Assembly: GCA_035048495.1 (NCBI GenBank)
Contig: CM068544.1
Span: 12,456,138-12,520,137, forward strand
From: Euptelea pleiosperma
Lineage: Eukaryota > Streptophyta > Magnoliopsida > Ranunculales > Eupteleaceae
Reading direction: 5' to 3'
Length of the DNA stretch: 64,000 nt
Made by a program: the position numbers and the translations under genes. Below are positions 9,101 to 20,228 of this stretch, in pieces; within the stretch, counting starts at the first letter, position 1, and every line of letters begins with the position of its first letter. The notes beneath the pieces are model-generated. The model did no database searches, was not told the origin of the DNA, and saw only the letters and a program-made list of their open reading frames with translations.

Positions 9101-10534
9101 TGTCACAGAAGACACGGATTGAAGAGGTTTGACTTCAGTAGTAAAAGGAATGATGGGTTCTCTGGCCATGGTTATCAGAGGCTCGAACTCGATGAGAGGA
9201 GCGGGGATCTCTATCAGTGGAGCAGTCTCCAAAAGATCATTGAGATCAGAAATAGCTGACTCTGTTGCAAAGTCAGCTCCAAAGTGTTCTAGACACTGCT
9301 TAAGAATATCTTCGGTGGAGTCCGGGATTAGACTCTCAACGGCACACATTTCATCGGCCACATCGCGATCGGCATCTTGTTGCATTAAACGAAAGATGTT
9401 GACCTCAGCTTTGAGGTTACCAAAAGCAATGGACATGTTTCCGTCCCGGCACCCGATGTGTGCGTTCGCGGTGGCAAGGAATGGACGGCCTAAGATGACT
9501 GGAATGCGGTTGTCGTGACACGGCTCGGTGTCTAGAATGATAAAGTCCACAGGATAATAAAAGTCAGCGACTTTTACTAGGACATCTTCAATGATTCCTC
9601 TTGGAATCTTGATGGACTGATCAGCCAATTTCAGGGTGACATTGGTAGGCTTCATATCTTTCAGTCCTAATTGCTGATATACCGAGAATGGTATGAGGTT
9701 AACGCTAGCCCCTAAATCTAGCAAGGCAGTGCAGCTAAAGTTGTCACCAATTTCACATTGGACAGTTGGGCTACCTGGATCCTTGTGTTTGATCACACTA
9801 TTGCGTTGAATGAACGCGGTAGCTTTTTCGGCCAAAAAGGCAGCTTTGGGTACATGCGTACGCCGCTTAACTGTGCACAAGTCCTTGAGGAATTTGGCAT
9901 AGGAAGGGATTTGCTTGATAGCAGAAAGGAATGGGATATTGATCTGGACGTCTTTAAAGACATCTAAGATTTCAGAGAATTGCTGATCCCGCTTATCTTG
10001 GACAAGTCTGTCCGGGAAGGGAGGCTTTACTCGACAAATGGGTTTGTCTTTAGCCTTAGATTTCTGCACAGGGATATCTGATGTTGGTGCAGAGGTAGAA
10101 GAAGCAGAGGTAGGATTTGGACTAGTTTCCAGGGTGCGAGTGATGGGTGCTGGAGATGGCACCGGTGGTGGTTGGACTCCCATGTCCACAGTTTTTCCAG
10201 ATCGTAGGGTGGTTACAGCTTGCACCTCCCCTTGACAATTCTCATTCTGGCTTTGAGATTGGGATCCGATCTCATATACTGCCCCTTTGGCATTTCCTTT
10301 AGGGTTGGCAATGGGTTGGCTAGGAAAGATCCCCTTAGCTTTCTCAGCTTCCAAGTTACCTAGACGTTGCTCTAGACGAAGCATGGATTGCTGTTGCTGT
10401 TGCTCTAGGCTTTGCATAGATTGTTGTTGCTGAGTAATGAGTTGAGCTAGAAGGTCTTCGATACCAGATTTGGGGACCGACTGTTGGGGGGCAGCTAATG
10501 GGAGCTGAGGCACCAATTCGCGACTCGAGCTCAT
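6167..10534 (-). CDS. Pol polyprotein of A2 (protease, RT, RNase H, integrase)
   Basis: 1455-codon open frame from ATG at 10534. The first 90 residues are a Gln-rich coiled stretch (LEDLL.., QSLEQQ..), formally the gag C terminus. Protease lies about residues 255-380 with [11 protein letters not shown] near 273 as active site. A linker follows (380-560), then RT about 600-790 with FMDDFSVFG near 736 (YxDD-type site with F-M-D-D), and RNase H about 880-1000 ([12 protein letters not shown] near 885). Integrase has a zinc-binding HHCC segment near 1095 (..CGGH.., CPNCQ) and core acidic residues in [16 protein letters not shown] and QVEVSNR, then a C-terminal domain to VNGQRLKQF. These make and integrate the cDNA of Athila elements. 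No stop or frameshift is seen. The frame continues upstream of this ATG into the Gln-rich part of gag but is out of frame with the capsid part because of a deletion. Confidence 0.95.
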   Translation of the reverse strand: MSSSRELVPQLPLAAPQQSVPKSGIEDLLAQLITQQQQSMQSLEQQQQQSMLRLEQRLGNLEAEKAKGIFPSQPIANPKGNAKGAVYEIGSQSQSQNENCQGEVQAVTTLRSGKTVDMGVQPPPVPSPAPITRTLETSPNPTSASSTSAPTSDIPVQKSKAKDKPICRVKPPFPDRLVQDKRDQQFSEILDVFKDVQINIPFLSAIKQIPSYAKFLKDLCTVKRRTHVPKAAFLAEKATAFIQRNSVIKHKDPGSPTVQCEIGDNFSCTALLDLGASVNLIPFSVYQQLGLKDMKPTNVTLKLADQSIKIPRGIIEDVLVKVADFYYPVDFIILDTEPCHDNRIPVILGRPFLATANAHIGCRDGNMSIAFGNLKAEVNIFRLMQQDADRDVADEMCAVESLIPDSTEDILKQCLEHFGADFATESAISDLNDLLETAPLIEIPAPLIEFEPLITMAREPIIPFTTEVKPLQSVSSVTPTSTPSAPTLELKPLPTDLSYAYLGPKETYPVIIASALSESERKKLLELLNEHKSAIGWTIDDIRGIDPSVCQHHIYLEDESKTSREHQRRLNPVLKDVVQDEVLKLLDAGIIYPISDSKWVSPIHVVPKKAGFTVVENENKEMVTQRLKKGWRVCIDYRRLNTNTRKDHFPLPFIDQMLERLAGHSYYCFLDGYSGYNQIPIAPEDHEKTTFTCPFGTFAYKRMPFGLCNAPATFQRCMMSIFSDMVEKFLEVFMDDFSVFGSSFDDCLNHLGLVLQRCQDKRLVLNWEKCHFMVKKGIVLGHVISHQGIEVDKAKIDIISTLPIPKSVRDIRSFLGHGGFYRRFIKDFSQIARPLSHLLAKDSPFDFNADCVKAFERLKSELTTAPIIRPPDWTLPFEVMCDASDYALGAVLGQRIDKRSHVIYYASKTLNSAQMNYSTTEKELLAVVFALDKFRQYLLATKVVVYTDHAALRYLMSKKETKPRLIRWILLLQEFDLEIKDKKGTENVVADHLSRLTLESSFDTQPIPETFPDEQLFAISVNPWYADIVNYLVTEEMPSHWSKQDKSQFLARVKYYSWDDPYLYKYCPDQIIRLCVPESDQLSILSSCHDQPCGGHFSTKKTAEKVLQCGFYWPTLFKDAHIYCKTCPNCQHLGRISQRNMMPLTPIQVDEIFDIWGIDFMGPFPISYGFEYILLAVDYVSKWIEAIPTKTNDHKVVVKFLKEFIFARFGAPKAIISDGGTHFCNKIFENLMKKYGVTHKVALAYHPQTSGQVEVSNRQIKQILEKTVNTTCKDWSTRLTDALWAYRTAYKTPLNMSPYRLVFGKSCHLPVEIEHRALWAIKKLNFDLDSAGEERKLQMNELEELRNDAYNLSKNYKAKMKWIHDKSILRKEFQPGQKVLLYNSRLHLFPGKLKSRWTGPYTVTAVTPFGAITIEDPKDHSSFQVNGQRLKQFHELDVLFIQTFEIDLIDPAYVD

Positions 10535-11307
10535 TGGGGCATTATAGTTATAGGCTGGAGAATTAGTTGGGACAATCGGTTGGTTCTGAAAGGTCTGTGG
10601 GACTCTTTGCTGATTCTGAAATGTGCTTGATTGTCCAGAGTATTGACCCTGTTGGAATTGCTGGTTCTGAGTAGATGGGTACTGATTCTGCTGGTACTGA
10701 CCCTGATTGAATTGCCTTGGAATCTATCCCACGCTTCAAAAAATTTCTCATCGGACTTTTGTCGAAAGTCCTGGATGAGTTGCTTCATTTGGTTGGTCCG
10801 AGTCATGGGGTAGAATTTAGACATGAATTTGCCTACCAACTCTTTCCAACTGCTGATTGAATCAGCGGGTAAGGAGTAGAGCCAATCTGAGGCTCGGTCT
10901 TTGAGCGAGAATGGGAAAACTCGCAGACGGACATTGTCATCATCGAGGTTCTGATTCTTGAAAAGTAGGATGACATGTTGGAATTCCCTAATATGGGAAT
11001 ATGGGTCTTCTCTTGGGAGACCACGAAAGGTTGGCAGCATTTGGATCGTCTGTGGCCTGATCTCAAATTGTACCGCCGTAGTAGGTGGGAGAACAATGCA
11101 AGTGGGCGGATTGGCAGAGATAGGAGCGAACGTCTCGATAAGAGGTCGTTCGACTGCCATGACTACAAAGGTAGTAGTACTGGGGGAGGCGGGTGGTGAA
11201 AGAGATGGGGAAGAATTCAGTGGAGGATCCACTGTAGGGATGTGATTCTCAGATCGAACCAAGCGTTTGTTCGGACGATTCCAAACGGGCATACGCGAAT
11301 GAGGCAA
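10531..11307 (-). pseudogene. Shortened gag of A2
   Basis: Encodes an N-terminal part with MAVERPLIETFAPI and a retrotransposon gag (capsid) domain: QTIQMLPTFRGLPREDPYSH, then WLYSLPADSISSWKELVGKF and FMSKFYPMTRTNQMKQLIQD, up to EAWDRFQ. After DRFQ the frame shifts into unrelated residues and stops at 10531, overlapping the pol ATG as ATGA. Comparison with A5 shows why: about 0.6 kb is missing between DRFQ and the Gln-rich tail, removing the rest of capsid, the linker and the zinc knuckle. The joint is near 10722-10735. The product would be a truncated Gag of 258 residues that cannot bind RNA through a knuckle. The ATGA overlap could be read as a designed gag/pol junction, but the deletion explains it better. 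Confidence 0.8.
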
Positions 11308-12992
11308 GCTCTATACTTGGCAAAAAGTTGCCAGAGAGGAACACTATCCTAAATGATGCACACCAAGCACAGATAATCCTATTCTAAGCAATCAGGATAT
11401 ATTTTAGGAATTATCTTTGTTAGTTTTGGGGCTAGAGTAGATTATGACAGTGGGCGGACCACTGGTTTATCTTTTAACCGCCGGACTAACTGTTTTGCAC
11501 TCAGAGGTTCTCACCAGGCTACACTCTTCAGAGCGAATCCTTTAGTACTAGCTCTAGTTAACAACAAGGCAATCCGAAGCCTAGACAGACGTGCGGCACA
11601 ATGGCTGACTTAAGTACGTCCCAGACTAACCGGATTGGTCAAGTGTATAAGAAGAGTGTTCCCTCGGGTTAAGCTAGGGTTGGTGCGTGTTCCTAGTCCA
11701 CACGTAACTAACCGCCGAATAGTCCAAGATGCCACGTCGAGCTCAGTGTACTTGAGTAGCAGGGACTTATGGGTGTGTTAGACAACAGGGACCCGCGCTC
11801 GTGGTCTTATTTCGATTGGATGTTAAGCGGGTTCGCTTTGCGTGGATTTTTCCTCGAACACCGGGCTAATTGGCTCTACTTCTTGATTCTTTTTATTATA
11901 GATGGATCCTGAGGATCAATATCAGCTGGAGTGATGAGGTGGGTGATGAAATCCCACCAGTTTCAATTTTGGAGCTGGGTCTGCTCTCTTAGAGTTGATT
12001 GATTAACGGCCACGCCACGCAAGTCGAAGAATATGGATGCGAAAGCAAATAGACAAGCGGCAATGATGCACCCAAATTGCTCTGTATCGCACTCAAGGCG
12101 AGGATAGAGACTTACCTCCCGTGGGCCACGCCACGGGGTCGCCTCCGTGGGTTAGAGAGGGGTATCCTAATGGGCTTGGGCCCGACTCCACCTCTTTGAG
12201 CTTTCGCTCTCTACCCACACTGGATCGTGTTCCTGCAGAAACAGTTAGATCGCACGGTCTAGGTATGTGGGATTCTATTTGGAAGATCCTTGCCTTTTTA
12301 GGGTTCACTGAACAAGCACTGAATTTAGGCAAGTTTTTGAATTAGTTTCCAAATTCGAGATGGTTTAAAATTTAGGAATTCCCAAATTGGAAAATACCTA
12401 GATTGGAAAGTTTCCCGAACTGTGGAGATCTTCCAAGAAAGATTTTATTGCGAGATCCCTTATAATTTTGGGAAATTTCCCAAAATTGAAATTCTACTAG
12501 ATATGGGGCGTTTCCTTTTGCAGACTTTTCCAAATTCGGAAGATTTCTAGAGATAGAAATTCTTCTAAAGAGGAAACTTCTAAAAGGGGAAACCCTAATT
12601 TAGCAAAGTTTCAAGATTTTAGAATCTTTCCAAAAATCGCAAATCCTGGATTGGTGATTTCTAAAAATCTGCAGAATATAAAACCCTAATTTTTTTGAAT
12701 TTTGATTTTTTAATTTTTTTGGTAATTTTCACTTAATCTAGGGTTTCTAAAAAACCCTAGAACAAGATCTAGCAGTTATATGGAAAGCAGTAAAATTCCT
12801 AAATTATTACAAATTGCACTCGGCCTTCCGAGGCATTAAAAATAGTAATTTAAAAACTGCTAAAAATCAATAAAAACAAAAAATAGAAAGTTTCCCGAAA
12901 AAGGTCGGGCTGTCCAAATTGAGCAGCTTTCCGATTCAGCAACTTTCCAATTCCGTCTTTACGTCCTTTTTCGCACTCCCGAACACCCGAGC
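11308..12992 (-). other. Leader of A2 between PBS and gag
   Basis: About 1.7 kb without a convincing ORF. It is conserved in N1 (20229-22010), N6 (53232-55017) and, more weakly, A5 (44047-45362). It contains a strong 5' splice-site match GGTAAGT (minus, 12110-12116) kept in all four, and an AT-rich stretch near the PBS. Short ORFs at 12093-12345 on both strands are overlapping frames of a conserved RNA segment and are not called. A packaging role is the usual expectation for such leaders, but nothing here proves it. Confidence 0.75.
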
Positions 12993-13005
12993 GGCAGCGG
13001 CGCCA
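12993..13005 (-). other. Primer-binding site of A2 (tRNA-Asp type)
   Basis: Minus strand TGGCGCCGCTGCC, two bases inside the 5' LTR. It matches the 3' end of plant tRNA-Asp (TGGCGCCGTTGCC when complemented) with one mismatch. This fixes the minus-strand direction of the element. Confidence 0.85.
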
Positions 13006-13007
13006 TT

Positions 13008-13673
13008 TGAAAGTAGGATTTTTCCGCGTCGTTGGTTACGGAAACCCTAATCTCAACAAGATTTGTAATTTGATCCGAGTTTTAATCCTGCAAAATATGC
13101 GATATTGTATAGGGATTCGTGTCGGATGTCGATCCGCACTCGGGGTTAGTGTGCGTAATTCAAAGACATGAAATGACGGATTTTTATCAAGAAAACATGG
13201 AGAGGTGAGAATGGTGATGGATTTAAAACATGCTTAGTGATTTCTAGAGAGAGAAATTGCCATAAGATTAAAAAGAAAATAACTAAAACAATGAAGTAAT
13301 ACTAGAATTTATTGAAATAATAATTTTCTTACAATATTCTCAATCAAAATTGCGAACTAAACATAAAAAGAACTAAAAGGATTAAACTATAAAGCCGTAA
13401 GAACTAGGAAGAGAATAAGAGGAGAGAGAGTATGAATTTTTAGAAAGAGAGAAGAGACTAGAGAGAGAGAAAGAAGAGAGAGAAACAAGCTATGGAGGGT
13501 TAGAGAGAGAATCTCACATTTGCAAACTTACCGAGAGTGATGGAGATCAACCCAACAGCGAAGGATCGGTTCAAAGAAGGATCGGCCATGATGTGAGGTG
13601 GTGTGGTGGAGGGACTTGATGTGGAAGGAGGTTCACGGCCTAACCGTGAGTGGTGGTGCTTGCAGGCGGTGCT
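13008..13673 (-). repeat. 5' LTR of A2, U5-side part
   Basis: Equals 1914-2579 essentially base for base, then breaks off at GTGCT (13669-13673), the target duplication of N1. It resumes at 24767. A splice-donor-like GGTAAGT lies at 13526-13532 (minus). Confidence 0.93.
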
Positions 13674-15402
13674 TGAAAGTAGGGTTTTTCTGTCGTTGAG
13701 AGAATGACCCTAAAATCAACGAGATTTGTAATTTGATCCGATTATCCTGCAAAATTTAGAATTCTTGCACAGTGGGAAGTTTCGGATGTCGATCCACACT
13801 CGGGATTAGTAGCGCAGACAAGAACATAAAATGACGAATTTTTCCACAGAAAATGATAAAAATAAAGGATGGAGAGGTGAGAGTGATAATTAATTATCGC
13901 TTTTTAAAACATTCTTTTTCTCAGAGAGATTGCTAAAATTCATCTTAGTGGAAATACTAAAAAAAAATATTCAAAGAAACATCATTCTCATAAAATCAAC
14001 CTTATTCATTAAATTCAAAGTCTTACAATGCCCAAGAATATCAAGTAAGCAATAGCAATTAAAAAATAAACAAAGAAAAACTCAAGACTAATCTAGAAAA
14101 CATTAGTAAAGAGAGAGAGTGAGAGTAAGAGAGAGAAACTAGAGAGAGGAAGTGATCCTAGAGAGAGAAAATTATAGGGAGGCATCTAGAGGTAGAGAAA
14201 AGAGATAGAAATCTAACCTGCAAACTTACCGGAGATGGGTGGTTGAGATCAACCCTTGATCGACTAAACAAGGGTGGATCAGCCAATGGTGAAATATGGT
14301 AGCCGATCAAAGAGGATGCAAGTTGCTGCCCTTGCAAGCAGCTGATTGTGGTAGGAGATGGTGGCGGTGAGTATGAATCCCAGTGAAATCGTGAAGGACA
14401 CGATCAGCAAGATGTGTCATTGGCCAGCAGATAGGGACCCAAGGGGAGGGTGTTGCAGGCTGGCTGTGCGTATTGGTGAGGAGGAGCCACGAGGTGCAAG
14501 GGCTGGAGATGGAGATGCATGCTGGTGTGATGCAACCGGGCTGGTGAAGAGATGGTGGTGCTCATGGCGTGAAGGATGTTCAGGTTGCTTGAAACAGCAG
14601 GGGAAAAGACAACCGGTGAAATGTTGCGCCTAACACCAACGTTATGAGAGGATGGGAGTAGCAAGGAGTTGAGGGCGGTGGCTGTAAGTATGGTGTTACC
14701 CAACGGTGATTGCACAGCAAGAAGAAATGGAGGACGCCCTGGTTCTCTTGAAGGAGGAAGAGTGAAGCAAGTTCGGTGGTGATTCTTTCAAGCGTGCAGC
14801 AGGGGTAAAATGGAGGAAGGGAAGACGAACCCAATTCCAGCAAGGGGGGAGGCGTGAACGTGAGGATTTCTGGGGTGTTGCCGGAGTTGGAGTAGATGTG
14901 CTTTGAAGAGAAGAACGTGGTGGGGCAGTCCAGCAACAACGAGGTTGCTGGTTTCCTCTGTGGTGAAGTAACTGGTGGTGGCGATGCAGCAGTCCGGCGA
15001 GATGTGGAGGGGCGGTCCAGCAGGTGGAGAACGCAGCTGGCGGCCGGAGTTGCAGGTCTGCAACTCCGGCGAGAAGAAGACAAAGGCGATAAAAGAAGAA
15101 GAAGAAGAAGAAGGAGAAGAAGAAGAAGAAGAAGAAGAAGAAGAAGAAGAAGAAGAAGAAGAAGACGAACGGCCGGAGTTGCAAACCTGCAACTCCGGCG
15201 AAGGATAGGGAAGAAGACGAAGAAGAAAGGAGGAAGAAGAGGAGAGGGAAGTCGTGGGGAAGAAGGGAAAGGATAGGGGGAAGGAGAGGAAGAGATGGGA
15301 GAGGGATTAGGGTTCGAACGAACCCCTATCCTTCTCCTTTTAAAGCTTCCCTATTTCCATTAATGGAAATAGGGGATTTTTGAAAATAAAAAAATAAGAA
15401 AA

Positions 15403-15451
<49 letters not shown>

Positions 15452-16409
15452 TAAAAACCTACTTTTCTATGGGGAATCTCCCCAATTAGTGGACCCCCCA
15501 TTTAATTAAAATTATTTTTGAAATTCGCGGGGTCCACTAACTGGTCGGACAGCGGGTCGATGCTGATGGGCCCGGCTACTGGCCCACATGGACTGATGAT
15601 GTCCATCGTCTCACAAGATGATGTGACAGGCATTCTGAAGGCGATCGGATGGATGGTGACTTGATTGGGACCCAGATTGGTAGATCGACGGATCTAGAGA
15701 GATCCAACGGTCCGATTGAAGATCCAACGGTCCGATGGAAGATCCAACGATCAGAAAGCTAAGGGAGATGAGATAGAGCCGATGGGCAGGAGTTCTGGGG
15801 TTAGGTCAGTAGATTCGAGGACCGAGAGATGAAGAGAGAGAGAATAAGGAGAGATGAGAGAAAAAGTATCAAAAAAAATGGAAAAAAGCACTGGCGGAGG
15901 GTCTGGAACCCTGTTCTTCACTGTGACCATCCTCACGCTTCTCCAGTAGAGTCGACTATCATTCTTTGCTGACTCATGTGGCTTTAAACGCTTTGGTCCG
16001 TCTCTTGGTCATTGGCTCTCCGGCTCTCTTCTTTCTTTGGGCCGACTTTATGGTCCTCTTATTCAGCCCATATTTGGCCCATATCTTCTAGTCATAGCAT
16101 GTGGGCTCTTTAAGCTTTGATAATGGGCTTTCATGATCGATTTGGGCCCACAAGTCTTGAGAATCGTCCCATCGGGTTTCCTGCGACAGAAGAAGCGCGT
16201 AATGAGACTTTATCAGAACGGCTTAATATCTAGACTTTCGAAAATGTGTTTAATGCATGCAAATATACCATTTCGTCCAGAAAAGTGTGTTCTACGCAAC
16301 AGAAGAGACTCTTACGTAGAAAAGTAGGTAAATAGAGTATTTTACGTAGGAGAATGCAATAACGCTAAAAGGATAATTGCTTAAAATAAGCACTTTTGAG
16401 CGAATATCA
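13674..16409 (-). repeat. 3' LTR of N1
   Basis: Plus strand TGAAAGTAGGG...GAATATCA. It holds the donor-like GGTAAGT (14224-14230, minus), two hairpins (15044-15069 and 15173-15198) flanking a (GAA)n tract, hairpin GGGTTCG/CGAACCC (15310-15325), palindrome (15349-15374), a 43-base T-run (15406-15448) and the 20-bp AACGG units (15701-15760; in the last, AACGG has become AACGA). ORFs of 60-170 codons in here are repeat-derived. Confidence 0.93.
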
Positions 16410-18374
16410 CAACCCCCAACCAGCATATTGCCAATCCTTGGCAATTAGTGCGAAATAAATGAGCTTAAAAGGGCTCTGCACATGCTGCACACTTTTTCAT
16501 ATTAGCTCCGGGAAAACACCGTTCGTCAAATCATTGAATGGATGCAAAAACAGTTACATGCTAGCGAAGAGTTGGAAAGTATTTGCAAGACTACAGACTG
16601 ATAATCATGACCCAGAATAGTCAGACTCTGCGTGTGTGTGTGCTCAACATTCTCATCATCCGACAGTAAAGATTTCTAGATCACCTCTAAGTTTTTATGC
16701 CTCGACCTCAAATCTCACACGTTTAGCACTCAGAATAGAATCACACAAGAAGGGTTTTCTTCTTTTCTCTCAATTTATATGTGAGGAGATGTATTGATAT
16801 ATGAAAGCAAAGATCTCACATATGTATTATTTGAAGGAAGGACATCTTTAACAGAAGAAGATCTCATGATTGGAATACCACTTCACTCGGGAACGTTAGA
16901 TCAAACTCTATAGCTTCTCCTTCTCCAATCTCCACATTTTATGATCGTGCTATCCTAGAATCAAGTAGGACTTTCCTGGGTTGTAATGAGGCTTAGGTCA
17001 GGTGTAGAGAGATAAAGGAATACAGGATTTCAAAGATCTTGAGAGGATATTGCCATTTTCTTGAATTTTTCCTGTGACGTAACACCATTATCTGGTTCTT
17101 TTTCCTTTTTTCGTATTTTTCTCTTTTTCTTGATATTTCTGAGACTGCTCAATTTCTTTTCAGCTCTTCTTCATACTTTCTTTTCATATTTTGTTTTCAG
17201 CTTGAACCACTTTCTTTTCCTTTTGATTCTTCTTCTTTACTTTTCTTTTCACGGTACACCCACATCAGTTATTCTTTTGTCCTTCTCAAAAGTAGGGTAG
17301 CTAGTAACACTTCGTAGCTGAACTGGGTTTTTGGTTAATGGGCTTACAAAGAAAAGGCTTTTATAGAAGGGTTCAAGGGGTTTCTAGTGAAGTATAATTC
17401 AGGTGAGTAAAAAGGCTGAATGGTTCAGAAAAATGGCCTAAATCATTTTCTTGGGTTTGCACTATCATGTATACTGTCTTGACTGGATACGAAGAAGGTT
17501 CTGTCGTAATAATCCAATGTTGATGTCGTTCTGAGTTCCATGATCGAAGCAAAAGATAATGAGATCTCTCAACGAATATTGCGGGCATGAAGAATAGTGA
17601 GTCATCCATTGACTCAGGATTATTGTATAACTCTCCGAAATGATTAAAGGCTCGAAAGCTCACTGGGTTAGGTCTCCACAATTATTCTCACAGGATCTCT
17701 AGAGTTTCAAAACTTAGGATGACTCTGATGTTGATAGTGTACAATTGTGCCAAATCTGAGTTTTTCTGAGTTTTCAAACCTGCTGTAGCCACGCTTGACT
17801 TGACTCAAAGCTAACCTTAAACAAAAATTGACATCCTCAATACTGACTTAACGGAGGTTTTCAGCTAATCAAAGTCAGGGTATTTGACACATTTTTGAAA
17901 TTCTAGAAAACTTTTGGAGAACATCGGAAATCACCCCAAAAACAACCTTCTTTTTTTTTTTTTTTTTTTTATATTTATCAAAAGGAATACATGAGTTTTG
18001 GTAAATACCCACCCCCAACCAAAATATAGCACCGTCCTCGGTGCTCATGACCGGGACATAAAATGATAACAAATCAGTGATGATGATGCAAAGATTCAGG
18101 AAGGATGTTACCAAGTCGGCAAAAACTCGACAGTGTGTGATACCTGATGATTGGGAGAATGAATGTACCTGCATTTTCAGAGATATAACAATAATCACAA
18201 ATGCATGAGACTCATGTACTCTAGGAATACCGGAATTGCCTTTCCGAAAGCGCTAAGTTTTACGTCTTCAGCCAGACATGACGGGGGTATATCAAGTACC
18301 CCCAACCAGGTTAAAACTCATGGAGACTGAGTGAATCTGCAGTCTTCCTGACACCTAAGGTGGAACGGAGACAG
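16410..18374 (-). other. PPT and conserved 3' non-coding region of N1
   Basis: Closely matches 4243-6166 of A2, showing that N1 kept this region although it lost the enzymes. The PPT is 16410-16421 and the post-pol-type hairpin GGGGGTA/TACCCCC is 18283-18303. A 102-codon sense ORF (17373-17681) has a faintly similar segment in A5 (34803-35012, shared QT.END.GH.S). It could be a last trace of an env-position ORF but is too weak to name. Confidence 0.75.
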
Positions 18375-20228
18375 TTATCCTATCCCTTGTCTAGGTATAC
18401 CTGTGTAGAACAGGTCTTTCTCAGTGTAGACTGAGAGAAGGGCATTGAGCTCTCTGAGCAGACTGGCAAAAGTACGGAGTTGATCTGGGAGGGATCGAAG
18501 CTTCTCAATAAAGATTGAGAGGAGAGTAGGAGTGGTTTCTCTGACCAGAGCCGCAAAAACATTTAGTTCAGCGGGGAGGGATAGAAGCTTCTCAGTAAAG
18601 ACTGAGAGGGGAGTAGTAGTGGGTTCTCTGACCGTGGTTAGCAGAGCCGCAAACTCATTGAGTTTTGCGGGAATGTATCTGAATGGAGCAGACTCCTGCA
18701 GATCAGTAATACCAGAGATATTGGACTCCGAGATGAAGTCAAACTCACATAGTTCATGACACTTGGATAAATTATCTTCAGGAGAGTCTTGAATTAGACT
18801 CGCTACGGCACACGGGTCACCGATAATATCGACATAGGGTAGCGGGTGAAAATTGTTGACCTCTTCCTCGATGTTTCTTAATGGGATAGGGATGTTCCAA
18901 TCCCTACATTCAATACGTCCCTCCTCGGTGGGGATCGGTAGGTCCAGGACAGCGGGAGTCTCATATTCTAGACACGGTTCTACGGTAGGAATGTCTGCAT
19001 CCAGGGCAGAGAAAGAATTATCAGAGATAGAGATGGAACCGGGTTTCTCTGGGCTCGGTCTAGAAGTTGGTGCTGTTAAGGGCACCATAGATGGAGACAC
19101 GGGTTCATCACTATTATGGCTCATACTAAGGGAAGTGGGGAGGAATGGTAGATCTATGACAGTAGGGATCCTACGATCGAGACAAAACTCAGTGTCATGA
19201 TGATCATCTTCAGGGTCCAGATTAGAAGCAGCAGTGGGAGAGTGAGAAATAGGTTGCTCTGAGGTAGGTTCAGGATGTGGTGCTTTTAAAGGCACTGTAT
19301 AAGGATACACTGGTTCCTCAATAATCAAGCTTGATCTAGGGATGGTAACAACTTCTATTTCATCCGGGCAATTCTGGTACTTGGTCCAATTGTGCGACTC
19401 CTCATTATAGACAGTGGCCATGTCACTCTCCTCAAGATAGGCTATTGGTGGGCTAGTGAAGTTGACTTCCTCTCTCTCGTTTTCTAATTTAACTAGACGT
19501 TGCTCCAAGCTCTCCATAGATAGCTGTTGTTGGTGCTCTAGACCTTGGAAATACTGTTGTTGCTGGGCAATGTACTGAGAGAGAAGGTCCTCTAGACCGG
19601 GTTTGGTAGCCAACGGAGGTGGTTCAGCCAAGGGGAGCTGAGGTGACAACTCTTGATTATAGTCTGACTGGGTATGAAAGTTGTAAGGCAAAGTGGAGTC
19701 TGGGACTAGTTGCTGACTCTGGAAATCCTGAGGGGCCCACTGTTGATCAGAATAGTCATTCTGTGGATATGACGGGTACTGGGATTGCGAGTATTGCCAG
19801 TCATACTCTCCATTGGGTTGATGGAACCCGGAAGGATAATTATCCTGTGGCAGTTGCTGCGGGAGAGCAGACTGTTCCCAACCAAAGTTATGGTGATTCC
19901 TATTAGCCAGATAATAAGTGTTGTCATAGGATGTCTGCATTGGAGATGGAAAGGTACAGACATCTTGCTGGATAGGAGGGTAATATCCTACAGACTGGGA
20001 ATGGTGCACAGGTTGCTGGACTGCGGCACGAAGGGCAGAGACTGAATTTTTAAGCTCTTGGAGTACAGAATTGTACGCCGGATCTCGGTGATTATCATAC
20101 CCTGTAGAAGTGTGCGAGACTGGAGTATCATGATGATACGCAGAATTGTCATACCATTGTTGAGAGTGATCACTTCGATTCTCACAGAAACTGTAGTAGG
20201 TCTCATACAGAGGCCGTTCATCTGCCAT
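18375..20228 (-). CDS. Mosaic Gag-Pol relic protein of N1 (617 aa, no catalytic domain)
   Basis: Starts MADERPLYETY, like the Gag start of A5 (MADERPLIETY). It then jumps past the capsid core to a segment matching A5 Gag after capsid (ENSQHW-type, then VSALRAAVQQPVHH near 63-76). The zinc knuckle is missing, though the flanking VCTF and HHNFGW segments are kept (to about 115). A Tyr/Gln-rich stretch and a coiled segment LEDLLSQYIAQQQQ (near 213) match the start of pol. The protease active site is gone, but its tail (RIPTVIDLPFLP, near 354) and the protease-RT linker (IECRDWNIP near 441, CAVASLIQDSPED near 475) remain. About 63 residues are duplicated (near 308-436), and a Leu-rich unit of about 29 is repeated three times (519-606). 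RT, RNase H and integrase are absent. Possible roles are a Gag-interacting or packaging protein, or none; function is unknown. The frame is fully open. Confidence 0.8.
   Translation of the reverse strand: MADERPLYETYYSFCENRSDHSQQWYDNSAYHHDTPVSHTSTGYDNHRDPAYNSVLQELKNSVSALRAAVQQPVHHSQSVGYYPPIQQDVCTFPSPMQTSYDNTYYLANRNHHNFGWEQSALPQQLPQDNYPSGFHQPNGEYDWQYSQSQYPSYPQNDYSDQQWAPQDFQSQQLVPDSTLPYNFHTQSDYNQELSPQLPLAEPPPLATKPGLEDLLSQYIAQQQQYFQGLEHQQQLSMESLEQRLVKLENEREEVNFTSPPIAYLEESDMATVYNEESHNWTKYQNCPDEIEVVTIPRSSLIIEEPVYPYTVPLKAPHPEPTSEQPISHSPTAASNLDPEDDHHDTEFCLDRRIPTVIDLPFLPTSLSMSHNSDEPVSPSMVPLTAPTSRPSPEKPGSISISDNSFSALDADIPTVEPCLEYETPAVLDLPIPTEEGRIECRDWNIPIPLRNIEEEVNNFHPLPYVDIIGDPCAVASLIQDSPEDNLSKCHELCEFDFISESNISGITDLQESAPFRYIPAKLNEFAALLTTVREPTTTPLSVFTEKLLSLPAELNVFAALVRETTPTLLSIFIEKLRSLPDQLRTFASLLRELNALLSVYTEKDLFYTGIPRQGIG

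Noticed and set aside
6275..9518. Plus-strand ORFs opposite pol (for example 9129-9518 and 8024-8284)
   Set aside because: Shadow frames of the minus-strand pol gene. No independent features.
12093..12345. Conserved small ORF in the leaders (also 44634-44951 and 54010-54397)
   Set aside because: Open on both strands at once and the conservation is of the nucleotide segment. No codon-level signal is visible, so it is treated as leader RNA.
18375..20228. The N1 ORF as a captured host gene
   Set aside because: Segments along its length align in order with A2/A5 Gag-Pol linkers, so it is derived from the element itself.
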